DNA from: Cylindrotheca closterium
Lineage: Eukaryota > Bacillariophyta > Bacillariophyceae > Bacillariales > Bacillariaceae
Reading direction: 5' to 3'
NCBI GenBank assembly: GCA_933822405.4
Contig: CAKOGP040002302.1
Span: 99,016 to 163,015, forward strand
DNA length: 64,000 nt
How positions within the stretch are numbered: the stretch's first letter is position 1; every line of letters begins with the position of its first letter. This document shows, in pieces, positions 41,979 to 55,643 of the stretch. A program made the translations under genes and the position numbers. Below the pieces are notes generated by a model that did no database searches, was not told the DNA's origin, and worked only from the letters and a program-made list of their open reading frames with translations.

Positions 41979-44186
41979 ATGGGAACAAAAGAAGATGAAA
42001 GCATTGACCAGTCCAATCCAGCCTTGGTCTTTGGAGTCTCGGGCGAGCAAGGTCGATCAGTAGCCGAGGGGCTTGCCAATGCAGGATACGCTCCAGTCTA
42101 TGGATTTACTTCCAACCGAGACGTCCTCAATGACCAATATTTGTCCGACGCATTGAATTGTATTCTTCTGGAGGGAAGCTTTGGAAATCCCAAGCAAATT
42201 GAAAAGGCGCTTGTTTCCACCCGGGCGAAAGCCATCTTTGTCACAACAACAACACAACTGGCTACAGACGAACATGCCGGGTTTCAAGCATCCCGGGACG
42301 ACGAATGCGACTGCATTATTCAATTCTTTGCAACGCTCAAGAAAGTGTATGATGAGGATAAACTGGAAAGAACGGTTGTATTTTCTACACATGACAATGT
42401 AGAAGCCTTGTGTCGCAAACACAAGGAAGCGACAGGTGAAGATGCTATCCTTCCTCAAGACGATGGTTCAATTGTCCCACATTATTCTGGTGAGTCCTAG
42501 CTCGGCAAAGTGTGAAGTTTTCATGTATTGCTTGAATAGAAATTCTCATCATAGTGTCTACCTCCTATATGCTACAGCCAAGGGGAGAGGTGGGGAAGAA
42601 GCGCTCAAGATGCTGCAAGACACTGACGGAATCAACTTGATCTTGTTGTCTATGCCATTCTTCTATAGCAACTTTTTGGGATTCTTTGCCCCCCTACCGA
42701 ATCAAGGACGTACACAGTGGGAATTGACGGCAGCCTTTGGTGATGGATCCACAAAAATTGACATGATGGATCCTGGAAATTTGGGACGATTGGTTGGTAC
42801 GTCCTCTTGCCCAGTCAAAAGCGAATGTTGTCTTGACGAGAGTAGTTCGTCTCACTATCATTTTTCCATATCCTTCTCATTCTCTTGCTAGCGAGTCTCT
42901 GCAGTGATGCTTCCAAGTATAGAGGGAAAATTTTAAAAGTCGCAGGAGAGCGCATTTCGATGGATGAGATTGCCGAAACCATTGGAGATTTGTTTGGAAA
43001 AGACGTCATCTACAATCCCCTCTTACCGGAAGAACTTGCATCCATGGACTTTAAAACAGCTCCAGCAATGGCACAAATGTGTCAATTCTTGGCATCCCCA
43101 CTCTCTCAACCCCATGATTTGGATTTGACCAAACATTTATTGGCACCTCGGGCTCCAACCTCATTCTCGTCATGGCTACTGGCCCACTCGGACGGTCCAG
43201 CATTCACAAAGGTAGGATTGGATCAAGATTCTCCAGAACTGACCAAAATATGTGTCTTTGGAGCCACATCTATAAGAGGTCAAAGTGTCATCCAGGGTCT
43301 ACTGAAGGATGACAGAAAGTCATATCTCATTCGCGCGACAACTAGGCAAGATCCGAAGACAAGCTTGGTTGTGCAAGGGATTGTAGCGCTGGACCCTAGT
43401 CGCATTGAATTTGTCCAAGCAAATTACGATGATGTAGAATCTTGTAGAACGGCAGTAGAGGGAATGGACGGAGTTTTTATGGTTGCTGATCTCCGTGACA
43501 ATCGTGGGGAGCTCTTCAACACAGAAGAGCATCATGTCCACAACATTATTGACGCTTCTGAAGGAAAGGTGCAGCACTTGGTATTTTCTGCCTTGGGCAG
43601 AAGCGATGTTGCAAAGGATGGATTACCGCAGAAGGATTTGCTAGAATTCTCATCAACGGCACAGATTGCTGCTTACTCCAAGAGCAAGAAGCTTTCCTGT
43701 ACATTCATCGTCATGCCGTGCTTCCCTGGAGATCAATATGATATTGTCCAGAGCCAAAAGGGCACTGAAAACGCCTTTAACGCCATGCTTAAAATTCCAT
43801 CTGCAAATGGGAGTGTTGAATATTGCATCAGTGTCAACGAACTGGGCCCTGCAGTGGCGGATATTTTTGACAGCTTTGAAGTCTTTTCAGGACATGAGCT
43901 TGCGCTCTTGACCAACTTCGTGACTGTGGAGCAAGCCGAGGAAGTCAACGGGGCAATCGATTCAAAAGCGGAATTCTCTAAGGGCAAAACGAGAGTCGAA
44001 GCAGACCACACATACATGAAGGATCTTGGACAACTTTTTTCCAAAATGAGCCATTCCACCATGATTGCAGGCCGACACGAAACTGCAAAGACATTGAACT
44101 TGATTCCAAATGCTCAAAACTTGAAAGGTTGGGTGGAGCATAACAGCGAGAATGTTGCATTTAGAGAAAAGTTGGGAATTAGATGA
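41979..44186 (+). CDS. NmrA-like protein with two Rossmann-type domains
   Basis: Exons 41979-42489, 42578-42796 and 42892-44186 give 674 aa; introns are 88 and 95 bp. Domain 1 begins PALVFGVSGEQGRSVAEGL, a glycine-rich NAD(P)-binding turn of the NmrA/SDR atypical type, and ends near residue 310. Domain 2 begins ITKICVFGATSIRGQSVIQGL in spirit (it reads LTKICVFGATSIRGQ) and continues with a similar core (HLVFSALGRSDVAKDG). NmrA-like proteins are redox-sensing regulators or, in some members, reductases; the domain-2 motif G-A-T-S-x-x-G keeps the pattern. The catalytic Tyr-x3-Lys is not clearly conserved, so a regulatory role is favoured. Tandem duplication within one protein is the notable feature. 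Confidence 0.78.
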
Positions 44187-44369
44187 CGATCAGAAAAGGA
44201 GGGAGATTGCAATAGCTTCCATGTGAAGTTATGAACTCTTGAATGTTACTTTTTATATAAAAACAAATATTTACATATTATGCAATTCTAATAGGGCATC
44301 GGCTTCGAAAGTTCCCAAATGCTGTAGCGCTTTGTTTATCGCCCGTAAATATGTGTACCTTTTCGCACT

Positions 44370-47754
<3,385 letters not shown>

Positions 47755-48233
47755 GAGTACCTCTGCAATGATTCAAAACTTCATCATTTCATCCAATTCT
47801 TCCTCCATCTTCCAACGTCAAATTCTACTTACTTTACATGAATCAAAGGATGGCATGGCTGTTTTGTCACTAAGGTTGCGTGTTGTAACAGTTTATGTCG
47901 TGGACCGCGAAAAGGAACCCTTTGGCTTTCGACTAGCGAATCTTTCGGATCTAAGAAGTCTTCGTATCGTAGACGTGGCTCGAAAACGCGCCAACGAGAA
48001 CTTGTCCTCCATTTTTGCAAGCTGCTAATATTTTGAAGTACGTCACACAATATATGACGTGTGTACAACTCTCTCGCTCGAAGGATATCGAAAGACCGCC
48101 ACAGCGTTATTTTTGGAGAAACTGTCTGACACGAAAACCATTACTACGTTTACACTCTATTTTGTACTCTCACTGTGGTACTCTAACCCCTTACAGCTCG
48201 TGTCACTTTGTACATAGAATCTGGACTTCGAAT
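47755..48233. other. Intergenic between UGP/PGM start and HSP90 end
   Basis: 479 bp. Holds the UGP/PGM promoter and the HSP90 3' UTR. No other gene. Overlapping frames are not supported. Confidence 0.6.
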
Positions 48234-50586
48234 TCAATCCACAAGCTCAGCCTCAACCGCTCGTTCCTCATCCTCGTCGGGCTTGTCTTCGCTGACTTCT
48301 TCAGCCGCTTCTGAAACTTCTTCAGCCGCTTCTGAAACTACTTCAGCTTCTGAAACTGATCCATCACTATTCGAGGACATCATTCCCATAACTCTCTTGG
48401 CAAAGCTGGACATGTCGGTGACCTCGTACCCAGAAGTTAGTCCAGCAACATCGAAGAGAAGCGTGGCAAAATCCTTGGTGGCTTCGCTTTCCTTGTCGCC
48501 CTTCACCATCTTCGCCAAATCTTTGATGATAGGGTGCTTGGGGTTGATCTCCATGCAGACCTTGTTCATGTTATCCAGGTCTCCGACCTCACTTCCGGCA
48601 GCAACTGCTTGAGCCTTCATGTATCGCTGCATACTTGGGCTCATACCGTAAGCTCCTTGGACAAGAGCGGCTGGGGAATCAGTTAGCAAATCGGAGACAG
48701 AAACCTTCTCGACTCCAGTAAGAGTAGTCTCAAGGTAGTTGATGACGTCAACGAATTCACGGTTCAATTCCTCCTTCTTCTTCTTGGAGTCTTCATCGTC
48801 GTCAAAAGAAGTGTCCTTTCCGGCGTCCTTGATATCAACATCCTTGTAGCTTCTCAAAGACTCGAACATGATTTCATCAAGTGGCTCTGTAGCGAACAGG
48901 ACATCGTAGCCTCGAGACTTTAGCTTCTCGATGACAGGAGACATTTTGGCCTTTTCCTTGCCCTCTCCAGTGACGTAGTACACTGCCTTTTGACCCTCAG
49001 GCATCTTCTCAATGTACTCGTCAAAACTAGTGTATTCTTCATCTGAATTGTTGCTAAAGAATCGGAGATAGGAGGCAATTTCATCGCGATTTCGGTCGTC
49101 CTCAATGATACCAACCTTGAGGTACTTTCCGAAGTTGTTCCAGAAAGAAGCGTAGCTTCCATCCTCCGACTCGGCGATGTCGCGGATCATGTCCAAAGAC
49201 TTTCGTACCAATCGCTTGTTGATGATGCTGAGAACCTTCGACTTTTGTAGAATTTCACGACTCACGTTCAATGGAAGATCATCACTATCGACTACTCCCT
49301 TGACGAACTTGAGCCAACGTGGAAGAAGATCTTCAAACTTATCATTGATAAAGACGCGCTTCACGTAAAGTCGAATATTGCGTGCATTCTCGTCGAACAT
49401 ATCGCGGCTCAAGTCAAATGGAAGTGTTCCAGGGATGTACAATATAGACTTGCACATGACTTGTCCCTCCAAGACGAAGTGGGTGTGTTTCATGGGAATG
49501 TCATAGGTGTTGCGGAAGGCCGACTTGTAAAAGTCTTGGTATTCCTCTTCAGTGACCTCTTTGGGAGAACGCAACCAAATGGGCTTCTGATTGTTAACAG
49601 CTTCGTATCCCTCAGTAGTTTCTGGCACAGTTTTCATTTTTGGCTCTTCTCCTTCTTCCAAGTCTTTGTTGGCTTCTTCATCAGGGACTTGCTTGTATTC
49701 TGTGTTCTCCTTCCAGACAGAGATTGGGAACTCAATGAATTCGGAGTATCGTTGGAGGAGCTCTTCGATCTTTGTGGCCTCCAAGTATGCCGGGGCGTCA
49801 TCCTTCAAGTGCAAAATAAGCTTTGTTCCGGAAGTACCTTCGATATCATCAGCACTGGCTTCTGAGATTGTGTAAGACGAATCAGCCTCCGACTCCCATC
49901 TGTATGCCTTGGATGCATCTTGCATTGACTTGGTGATAACAGTAACCTTGTCAGCGACAAGGTATGCGGAGTAAAATCCAACACCGAATTGACCAATCAA
50001 ATTGACGTCTGCATTTCCATCTCCAAGAGCATCAACGAAAGCTCGTGTTCCAGATTGAGCAATCTTTCCCAAGTTATTCTTGAGCTCATCCTTTGTCATA
50101 CCGACTCCAGAATCTTCAATCGTAAGAGTGTTGTCTTCCATGTTGGCTCTGATTTTGATTTCAGGCGTTTCCACATCGGCTTCATCTGTGATCGAAAGGA
50201 ATCGCTTCTTGTCACACGCATCTGCAGCGTTGGAAACCAACTCACGAAGGAAAATATCTTTGTCGGAATACAAAGAATTGATAATCAAGTCCATGACACG
50301 TCCGACATCACTTGTGAACCTGTTGGTTGTTTTCGTCAATTTTTTAAGGAGGTAGAATAGATGTAGATATCTTTAGATAACGGAGAGTGAAAGATGTATA
50401 GTTTATCAGATTGCCGAATACTTACTCGTAGGTTTCAGCCTCTTTTTCGGCAGTGGAGAAGAGAGTGTTCACTGGCTTAGAAGCAGAGATCTTGTTCGAA
50501 ACACCAAAGCCGCTCTTGACTGGAGCAAAAGCGTTGGAAAATGACGAACATGCGACCAATAGTAGTGCGCTGGAAGCAAACTTCAT
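48234..50586 (-). CDS. HSP90: Plastid-targeted HSP90 chaperone
   Basis: Exons 50426-50586 and 48234-50319 across a 106-bp intron (50320-50425) give 748 aa. Exon 1 encodes MKFASSALLLVACSSFSNA followed by FAPVKSG, a diatom plastid signal with Phe at +1, then a transit-like stretch. After the junction ...ETYE|FTSDVGRVMDL the mature chaperone starts. Family signatures: ELVSNAADACDKKRF, DSGVGMTKDEL, IGQFGVGFYSAYLVAD and FDLSRDMFDENARNIRLYVKRVFI. The C terminus (AEEVSEDKPDEDEE) lacks both MEEVD and KDEL, which fits an organelle form (HSP90C). An acidic, imperfectly repeated tail (SEAAEEVSE twice) is present. It folds and maintains proteins in the plastid stroma. It is divergent from the Fe-S carrier, with a shared 302-bp region. 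Confidence 0.95.
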
Positions 50587-50888
50587 TGTTCAATTGTTGG
50601 TTGGGAAACAGAGAGAGTGAAAGTTATGCCAAGTCGATTCTGCAGATCTATCTTCTTCCATCACATCACCGAAATCGATGGAAGAGAACTTAGTAGAGTT
50701 TCTGCGTACCAGATTGTCGTCTGACGTCAACCGGGAAATTATTGGTGTAGAGTGCACCAACTGCCGACTCCTTCGAACCAACTGACGAAACTGGAATTCG
50801 GGGAATATCGAAGGCAGAACTGTGAAGCGTCATCACTTTCACGACAGGAAGAACATCTGCTATTCATTGTTCATTGATCAAATCAACA
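50587..50888. promoter_or_regulatory. Divergent promoter region between HSP90 and ISCA2-like genes
   Basis: 302 bp separate the two ATGs. A perfect TGACGTCA (CRE-like) site lies at 50722-50729; TGACGTCA-like CO2/cAMP-responsive elements are known from diatom carbonic anhydrase promoters. I see no clear heat-shock element array. Function here is untested. Confidence 0.5.
50722..50729. promoter_or_regulatory. CRE-like palindrome TGACGTCA
   Basis: A perfect 8-bp palindrome, 136 bp upstream of the HSP90 ATG and 160 bp upstream of the Fe-S carrier ATG. A match to the CRE consensus bound by bZIP factors. A chance occurrence cannot be ruled out. Confidence 0.45.
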
Positions 50889-51506
50889 ATGAATCAGCAA
50901 TTCGTAAGAGTAACAGGGCGAGCAATCAGTCGCATAAGACTTAACGCTGCTCGTAGCTTCAATGCCACCAAGCACACAGCAGATCACCTTTGCAAGGTGC
51001 AGTCATCGTCAAGACGAAGCATGGTGACTGTGACACAAACCAAGGTAGCTGACTTGCCCGTAGACGAAGCCCCTTCAAATGAAATTAACGATATCAGCTC
51101 CTTTGTTCAATTATCAGATGCATTAGAGGTCACTAGCAGCTGTCTAAACAGAGTACAATCCTTGATTCAACAACGGATTCAAAAGGAAGGTGAGGAATCC
51201 GCAGATCATTTTCTTCGCGTTTTCGTGGACGCAGGTGGATGTTCCGGTTTCCAATATCAATTCGAGGTGGATAACGAGTTTGACGAAGACGAAGATATAG
51301 TGGTTGTAGCTACGCAAGATTCAACGCCACGGGTTGTTGTGGATGAGGTATCGTTAGGATTTCTAAAGGGATCAAAGCTGGATTATGTTCAAGAAATGAT
51401 AAAGAGTGCTTTTGTCGTTGCAGAAAACCCGCAATCAGAATCAGCCTGTGGATGTGGATCCTCCTTCGCCGTGAAAAATTTTGAAGCAAATCCTGCCCTT
51501 GACTAA
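50889..51506 (+). CDS. ISCA2: Mitochondrial A-type Fe-S carrier, ISCA2-like
   Basis: 205 aa from the ATG at 50889; the frame further upstream starts with TTG. The N-terminal 60 residues are basic, with Arg/Ser-rich character (RVTGRAISRIRLNAARS), a typical mitochondrial presequence. The A-type carrier core has the cysteine motif DAGGCSGFQYQF, and C-terminal CGCGSSFA, giving the Cx(n)CGC pattern that binds the [4Fe-4S] or [2Fe-2S] cluster. ISCA2 works with ISCA1 and IBA57 in assembling mitochondrial [4Fe-4S] proteins. The central linker (about 40-70) is disordered. It shares its upstream region with plastid HSP90. A plastid SufA alternative is less likely because there is no signal peptide. Confidence 0.87.
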   Translation: MNQQFVRVTGRAISRIRLNAARSFNATKHTADHLCKVQSSSRRSMVTVTQTKVADLPVDEAPSNEINDISSFVQLSDALEVTSSCLNRVQSLIQQRIQKEGEESADHFLRVFVDAGGCSGFQYQFEVDNEFDEDEDIVVVATQDSTPRVVVDEVSLGFLKGSKLDYVQEMIKSAFVVAENPQSESACGCGSSFAVKNFEANPALD

Positions 51507-51625
51507 TCGAGAATGCCATGACTCGACTTGGATTTTAAGAGAGCCAAAATATGAAAAGTGCCAAGTTTGCTGCGTCGTAGATTTCTTGAATTAGCCATAC
51601 CTTAGATAAATACGAGTATCGATAA

Positions 51626-52018
51626 TCATGTCTCCTTAGACAAAGATTTCTTTGATTGTGCTAACAGACGCTCTTGTTCTGCAGCATCAGCTTCTGTCAA
51701 TTTTCGTTTTTTTCGCTTTTTGGCAGCCGGTTTTCTATCTGTTGTGTCCGACTTACTCAATAATATTTTTGCCTCAGCTGCAAATTCCCCAAGCATTGGA
51801 TTTACTGACAAAGCTTCAACGATCTTCTCTTCCTCCTTGAGCGAATCCCATTGTGTCAAAGACGATCCAACCTCTGCAAGATACGTCAAGTATACCTCAC
51901 GAAATCCCTCGACAGCTCCCTTCGAAAAAAATTTCCCCGGACTGATTTTTTCTAGAATAGAGTGGAATTGATCTACTGTAGGATAGCCGCCTTTTCTTTT
52001 CCTTGAGTTATTGCTCAT
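51626..52018 (-). CDS. Small basic protein, possible histone-fold-like helix
   Basis: 130 aa from the ATG at 52018; an extension to 52111 would start with TTG and looks like UTR. Starts MSNNSRKRKGGYP and ends with a lysine-rich stretch (PAAKKRKKRKLTEAD), a strong bipartite-like nuclear signal. A central segment FFSKGAVEGFREVYLTYLAEV is amphipathic and helical and reminds me of a histone-fold second helix, but the assignment is weak. No family recognised. Convergent with the ISCA2-like gene. Confidence 0.6.
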   Translation of the reverse strand: MSNNSRKRKGGYPTVDQFHSILEKISPGKFFSKGAVEGFREVYLTYLAEVGSSLTQWDSLKEEEKIVEALSVNPMLGEFAAEAKILLSKSDTTDRKPAAKKRKKRKLTEADAAEQERLLAQSKKSLSKET

Positions 52019-52388
52019 ACCGTACGATGGATTGTTTTGGATACGCGTTGTGTTCAATATCGTCGGTCTTCGGCAATCGAAGTACGTGTACCGACGACAA
52101 GCGGACGTCAATGTGTTCGTTTTCTATTTGTTGCATGATTCACTCGACTAGAACACCTCAGTGGGACCAAAAAACAGCCATCGTCTTGCAGTCGACCCAT
52201 ATGATCTGAGACTTTTTTACAGAACTGAAACCGATTCGAGATGTCCTTGGGCATACCACTATTCACGAGTTTCAGTCACGAGCAGACACTAAGATTCTAG
52301 CTGGAGGATCTTTTACTGAACTACCGTGTAACAACTTTGTTCTACTGTAAGTCTCCAACTCTGATAAACCTGACGACCACCTGATGAT
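52019..52388. other. Intergenic between divergent genes
   Basis: About 370 bp with no recognisable gene or element. It presumably contains both promoters. Confidence 0.5.
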
Positions 52389-53243
52389 ATGTGGGAAGGC
52401 AATGTATCCACTCCTACAACACTAAGCACTACAGCGTCGACAGCAGTCGCCAGCTTCGTAGCTGCTGTCATCACATATCCTGTGGAAAGTCAAAGACTAA
52501 AATGGGCAGAAGAAATCCTCCATTACTGGAATCATGAAGAAGAGAGCACAGTACACGTCAACAGAAACCTACGATTGTTCACTCCACTAGTGAGGCTCTC
52601 TTTCTACGAGATGGCTAGAGGCTTTGTATCTTCTAGTCTTACCACAACGACACCTTCCACTGAAATTGCCAAGGTGTACTCGTCAGATATTGAACGCCAA
52701 GTCTTAGCTGGCTTTATTGCTGGAGTTTCCCAGACTCTGCTTTTCACACCGTTCGAGCTTTGGAGAACCAACCAAGTTATGCTACAAGAAGAGGAATATT
52801 CTAGCAAATGGAAGAATAGGTTGTATTCTCAAGTTCTGGGAGGAGGAGGCTCCATTGATCCTAAGGAACGAAGAGCACGGGCTATCGGGGCGCTGAGTGT
52901 AAAAACTGGTCGCGAAGTTATCTTCAACGTCACCTTTTTTCCTTTGTTCCACATGCTACGCCAACACTTTCGCGGTACATCACCATGTGGTTTCTTCGGA
53001 AAGGAGGATTTATTTAGTTTGACGGCAAGTGGAATTATTGCAGGATCAATGTGCTCTGCATTATGCACTCCAATGGATATTTGGATAGCTCATATGATGA
53101 ATAGCAGAGAACGTTGGAGTTTGTGGAGTGGAAAGACAACATCTGCAGTTCCATTAAGAATACTCTCAAGAGGCTTGGTCTTGCAAGCTTGTTGTTTTGG
53201 ACCAGCTTTTGGTGCAGTTGCCGTAGTTTACGAGTTGACCTGA
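52389..53243 (+). CDS. Mitochondrial carrier family (SLC25) protein, degenerate motifs
   Basis: 284 aa from an ATG at 52389, intronless. Three weak repeats carry the signature Px[DE]xx[RK]: PVESQR (about residue 31), PFELWR (about 122) and PMDIWI (about 236, where the last basic residue is lost). Six membrane helices are expected. The order and length match SLC25 carriers, which exchange metabolites across the mitochondrial inner membrane (some members are peroxisomal or plastidic). Substrate cannot be guessed. The third-repeat signature is damaged, so a fast-evolving or noncanonical carrier is likely. Confidence 0.7.
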   Translation: MWEGNVSTPTTLSTTASTAVASFVAAVITYPVESQRLKWAEEILHYWNHEEESTVHVNRNLRLFTPLVRLSFYEMARGFVSSSLTTTTPSTEIAKVYSSDIERQVLAGFIAGVSQTLLFTPFELWRTNQVMLQEEEYSSKWKNRLYSQVLGGGGSIDPKERRARAIGALSVKTGREVIFNVTFFPLFHMLRQHFRGTSPCGFFGKEDLFSLTASGIIAGSMCSALCTPMDIWIAHMMNSRERWSLWSGKTTSAVPLRILSRGLVLQACCFGPAFGAVAVVYELT

Positions 53244-53669
53244 ACTTCAGGACTGCACTGGACTACTCGATCGATTGATACTCGATTGGTAGCTTGTGGC
53301 CACTATAGCATTTGTATCTACTTCATGAATCAGGATAAACTGAATTTGGATCAGCATAGAGAACAAGATATCCGCCCTGTTTCGGGTTGTCATGGACACC
53401 TTTGAAGCCAAGCATCTTCATATAAAGTGGTCGCAGATACAGGTGGATACTCAGTTTGCTTGCTGTTCTCAGCGGATCCTGCTACCGGTAGATGCTATAA
53501 AAGGTACCGGGTGGTGGTACCAGGTACCTGAAAGACAACACGACGATCGAATGAATCAATCAAACTCATATGTCCGTCTGTCGTTCATTCAACGGACGAC
53601 ACGAAGTGAAAATGGAAAGGAACGCTTCACAAACCGAATGTATAGCTGGAGGAAAGATATCTCCTCCAA
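53244..53669. other. Intergenic with palindromes and TATA-like motif
   Basis: 426 bp. Contains TACCGGTA at 53483-53490, CTATAAAAGG at 53495-53504, then two GGTACC sites close together (53503-53526). These lie 150-190 bp upstream of the sulfotransferase ATG. The 108-codon frame at 53392 overlaps them and is likely chance. Confidence 0.55.
53483..53504 (+). promoter_or_regulatory. TACCGGTA palindrome next to a TATA-like box
   Basis: The palindrome (53483-53490) is followed five bases later by CTATAAAAGG (53495-53504), about 166 bp before the next ATG. It is the best case for the palindrome having a promoter role. Confidence 0.4.
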
Positions 53670-54872
53670 ATGGCATCCTCACATGGTAGAAAATACAGTC
53701 AACGAAAGAAAAACATAAATAGAAACCAACAGCTGCTTTTGATCTTCATAGCAATCGGAGTCATTTCATTTACCATATTTCCAATAACAGTTTTCCATCG
53801 AGGAGCACCCCCTATTGAGAAACCAAGAATCTTGTCGTCATTCCTACCCGAGAGAAGCTCAAAGGTAAGCGCGCCTTGCTCTTGCGACTTTGGACCATGC
53901 TTGAAATGGGAGAGCAAGAATGAATCATTTCCCTGCTCTACCATCCGACCACTCAAAATGCACGCAACATGGGACACGGAAACAAAAGCCTTGTACAATA
54001 AATTCAAACGAACGATGCATTTTGAAGTGATCAACTTGATTCGTGACGAGAAGAAAAGCAACAATACGTCCTGTAAATATCCAGAAATGATCACTTTCTT
54101 CCATATTTTCAAAAATGGTGGTACAACGGTGCGAAATGCGTTCATGCAAGAACAGACCGCCTTGCCATATTTTGCAAAGAAACTCTTCACTGGAGTCCAA
54201 TTTCGAATCGGTACAGTAAAATTTCACACGCGCTTGAACAATACCGTGATGCGATTGCTAGATGGACAGCGGCAAATAAGAAGACTGGGCGAGCCACAGA
54301 TGTTTTTCGGGTATACTTTTCTTCGTGAACCAATTTCCAGGTTTTTGTCGGGAATGGGACAAGTTTTGCACAAGTATAATGACGGTATTCTGGATAATGG
54401 TTTCGAAATGGCAAGGTGTTTCTCGATAGGGTATCCTACATCCGAAATGCTGGATTGTTCACTAGCAAAATTGATGCCAACTGTTGATTCTGAACAAAGG
54501 TTGCAAAACTACAAATACCTCGATTTCCATTTGCTTCCTCAAGCATTTCTACTTCGTGACTTTACTGGTGAGCAAGATATATCTATCATGGTGATGGACA
54601 TGGCTCATATCCCCAGTGTCTTGAATGTCCTGCTTCCCCATCCAGCAGCTGAAGGAGGAGTAACCGAGCAAATTCCTAAGGATCGAAAATTTTGGGGTCG
54701 AAAGTCTCGAAGTAAAGATTATACAGGTGGGCATGATCTAACAAACCCAGAAATTCTTACCACTGAACAGAAAAGGATGATATGTCTGCTCTATCAAATG
54801 GATGTCATGCTGCTTGCTCAAACGAAAGTTGTTCCAGACACACCTTGCTTCGAACTGTTGAAGTCGCTTTAG
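53670..54872 (+). CDS. Carbohydrate-sulfotransferase-like type II membrane protein
   Basis: 400 aa from an ATG at 53670. Residues about 21-43 form a single transmembrane anchor (LLLIFIAIGVISFTIFPITV), preceded by basic residues, as in type II Golgi enzymes. The PAPS-binding pattern of sulfotransferases is present: HIFKNGGTT (5'-phosphosulfate-type, about residue 145) and FLREPISRFLSG (3'-phosphate-type, about 220). Cysteines in CSCDFGPCLKW and C-terminal TPCFELL could form disulfides. It probably transfers sulfate from PAPS to glycan or glycoprotein in the Golgi. A relationship to sulfotransferase family 2 is by eye. Confidence 0.75.
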   Translation: MASSHGRKYSQRKKNINRNQQLLLIFIAIGVISFTIFPITVFHRGAPPIEKPRILSSFLPERSSKVSAPCSCDFGPCLKWESKNESFPCSTIRPLKMHATWDTETKALYNKFKRTMHFEVINLIRDEKKSNNTSCKYPEMITFFHIFKNGGTTVRNAFMQEQTALPYFAKKLFTGVQFRIGTVKFHTRLNNTVMRLLDGQRQIRRLGEPQMFFGYTFLREPISRFLSGMGQVLHKYNDGILDNGFEMARCFSIGYPTSEMLDCSLAKLMPTVDSEQRLQNYKYLDFHLLPQAFLLRDFTGEQDISIMVMDMAHIPSVLNVLLPHPAAEGGVTEQIPKDRKFWGRKSRSKDYTGGHDLTNPEILTTEQKRMICLLYQMDVMLLAQTKVVPDTPCFELLKSL

Positions 54873-54999
54873 TCGGATCCTCTTTGTTTAGTCGAAGTAG
54901 TCGAATTTGCTGTTTTCAATGATGGCGGTGACAAATCCATAGATCGACAAATCCATAGATCGACCAACCCATCATCATTGTTCCCTCCCATCTACAACA

Positions 55000-55542
55000 A
55001 TGACGCAATCAAGTAATAATGGACAGGACAGCAGCAATGAGATTTCTTTGATTCATGCAATGAAAATGGCAGATGTTGCGAGAAAGCATTACCATGGCGT
55101 TGAAAACTCGTCGCCAAGTGGAATTCCACCGGGAGCATTGCAGGGCGCCACGGCATTTGTTCTAGCGGGTGTGGCGCTGCTGCCCGTGCGAAGACTACTA
55201 CTGAAAAATGCTGGGCACCAGGGATTCAAAAATTTTGTCGATATCATCGCCAGTGTCGGAGGTACTCTGGCTGCAACACAGGCTGGCTTGGTGGTCGGTT
55301 CGTTGTATGGAAGTAAGGTCTATCTCGATTTGTTGAAGGAAGAGCCAGTGACTTCGAAATCACAACTTACTGACGACATATGCAACACCATGTGGTCCAC
55401 GGTTTTACCCCCGCACCTTCATCACGCGAAATCACCTTCTTGTGGTTCGTTCGATCCAAGGCTGCAGCCTCTCATTTCGCTACAAGAAGCCATGCAGCAA
55501 TGCAACGCAAGGAAAGAATACCAAGAGTCATTATCTTCATAA
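55000..55542 (+). CDS. Small two-helix membrane protein, unrecognised
   Basis: 180 aa from an ATG at 55000. The N-terminal 45 residues are hydrophilic. Two hydrophobic, glycine-rich segments follow (GATAFVLAGVALLPVRR, about 49-66; SVGGTLAATQAGLVVGSLYG, about 87-107), then a soluble C-terminal tail with Cys and His residues. Glycine zippers like these occur in small mitochondrial or organelle membrane proteins, but no family was recognised. No leader is predicted. The 3' end is convergent with the NUMOD-repeat gene, with only 101 bp between the stops. Confidence 0.55.
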   Translation: MTQSSNNGQDSSNEISLIHAMKMADVARKHYHGVENSSPSGIPPGALQGATAFVLAGVALLPVRRLLLKNAGHQGFKNFVDIIASVGGTLAATQAGLVVGSLYGSKVYLDLLKEEPVTSKSQLTDDICNTMWSTVLPPHLHHAKSPSCGSFDPRLQPLISLQEAMQQCNARKEYQESLSS

Positions 55543-55643
55543 CATGGTTTTATCATTGTCCAATATGTAATATACATCTAGAGCGACTTATTTTCCCTCT
55601 TCAGATATTCATGTTGCATACTGACAAGAGGGCGTATATTATT

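Noticed and set aside
53392..53718. 108-codon plus-strand frame before the sulfotransferase
   Set aside because: It overlaps the start of the sulfotransferase in another frame and covers the TATA-like region; probably chance.
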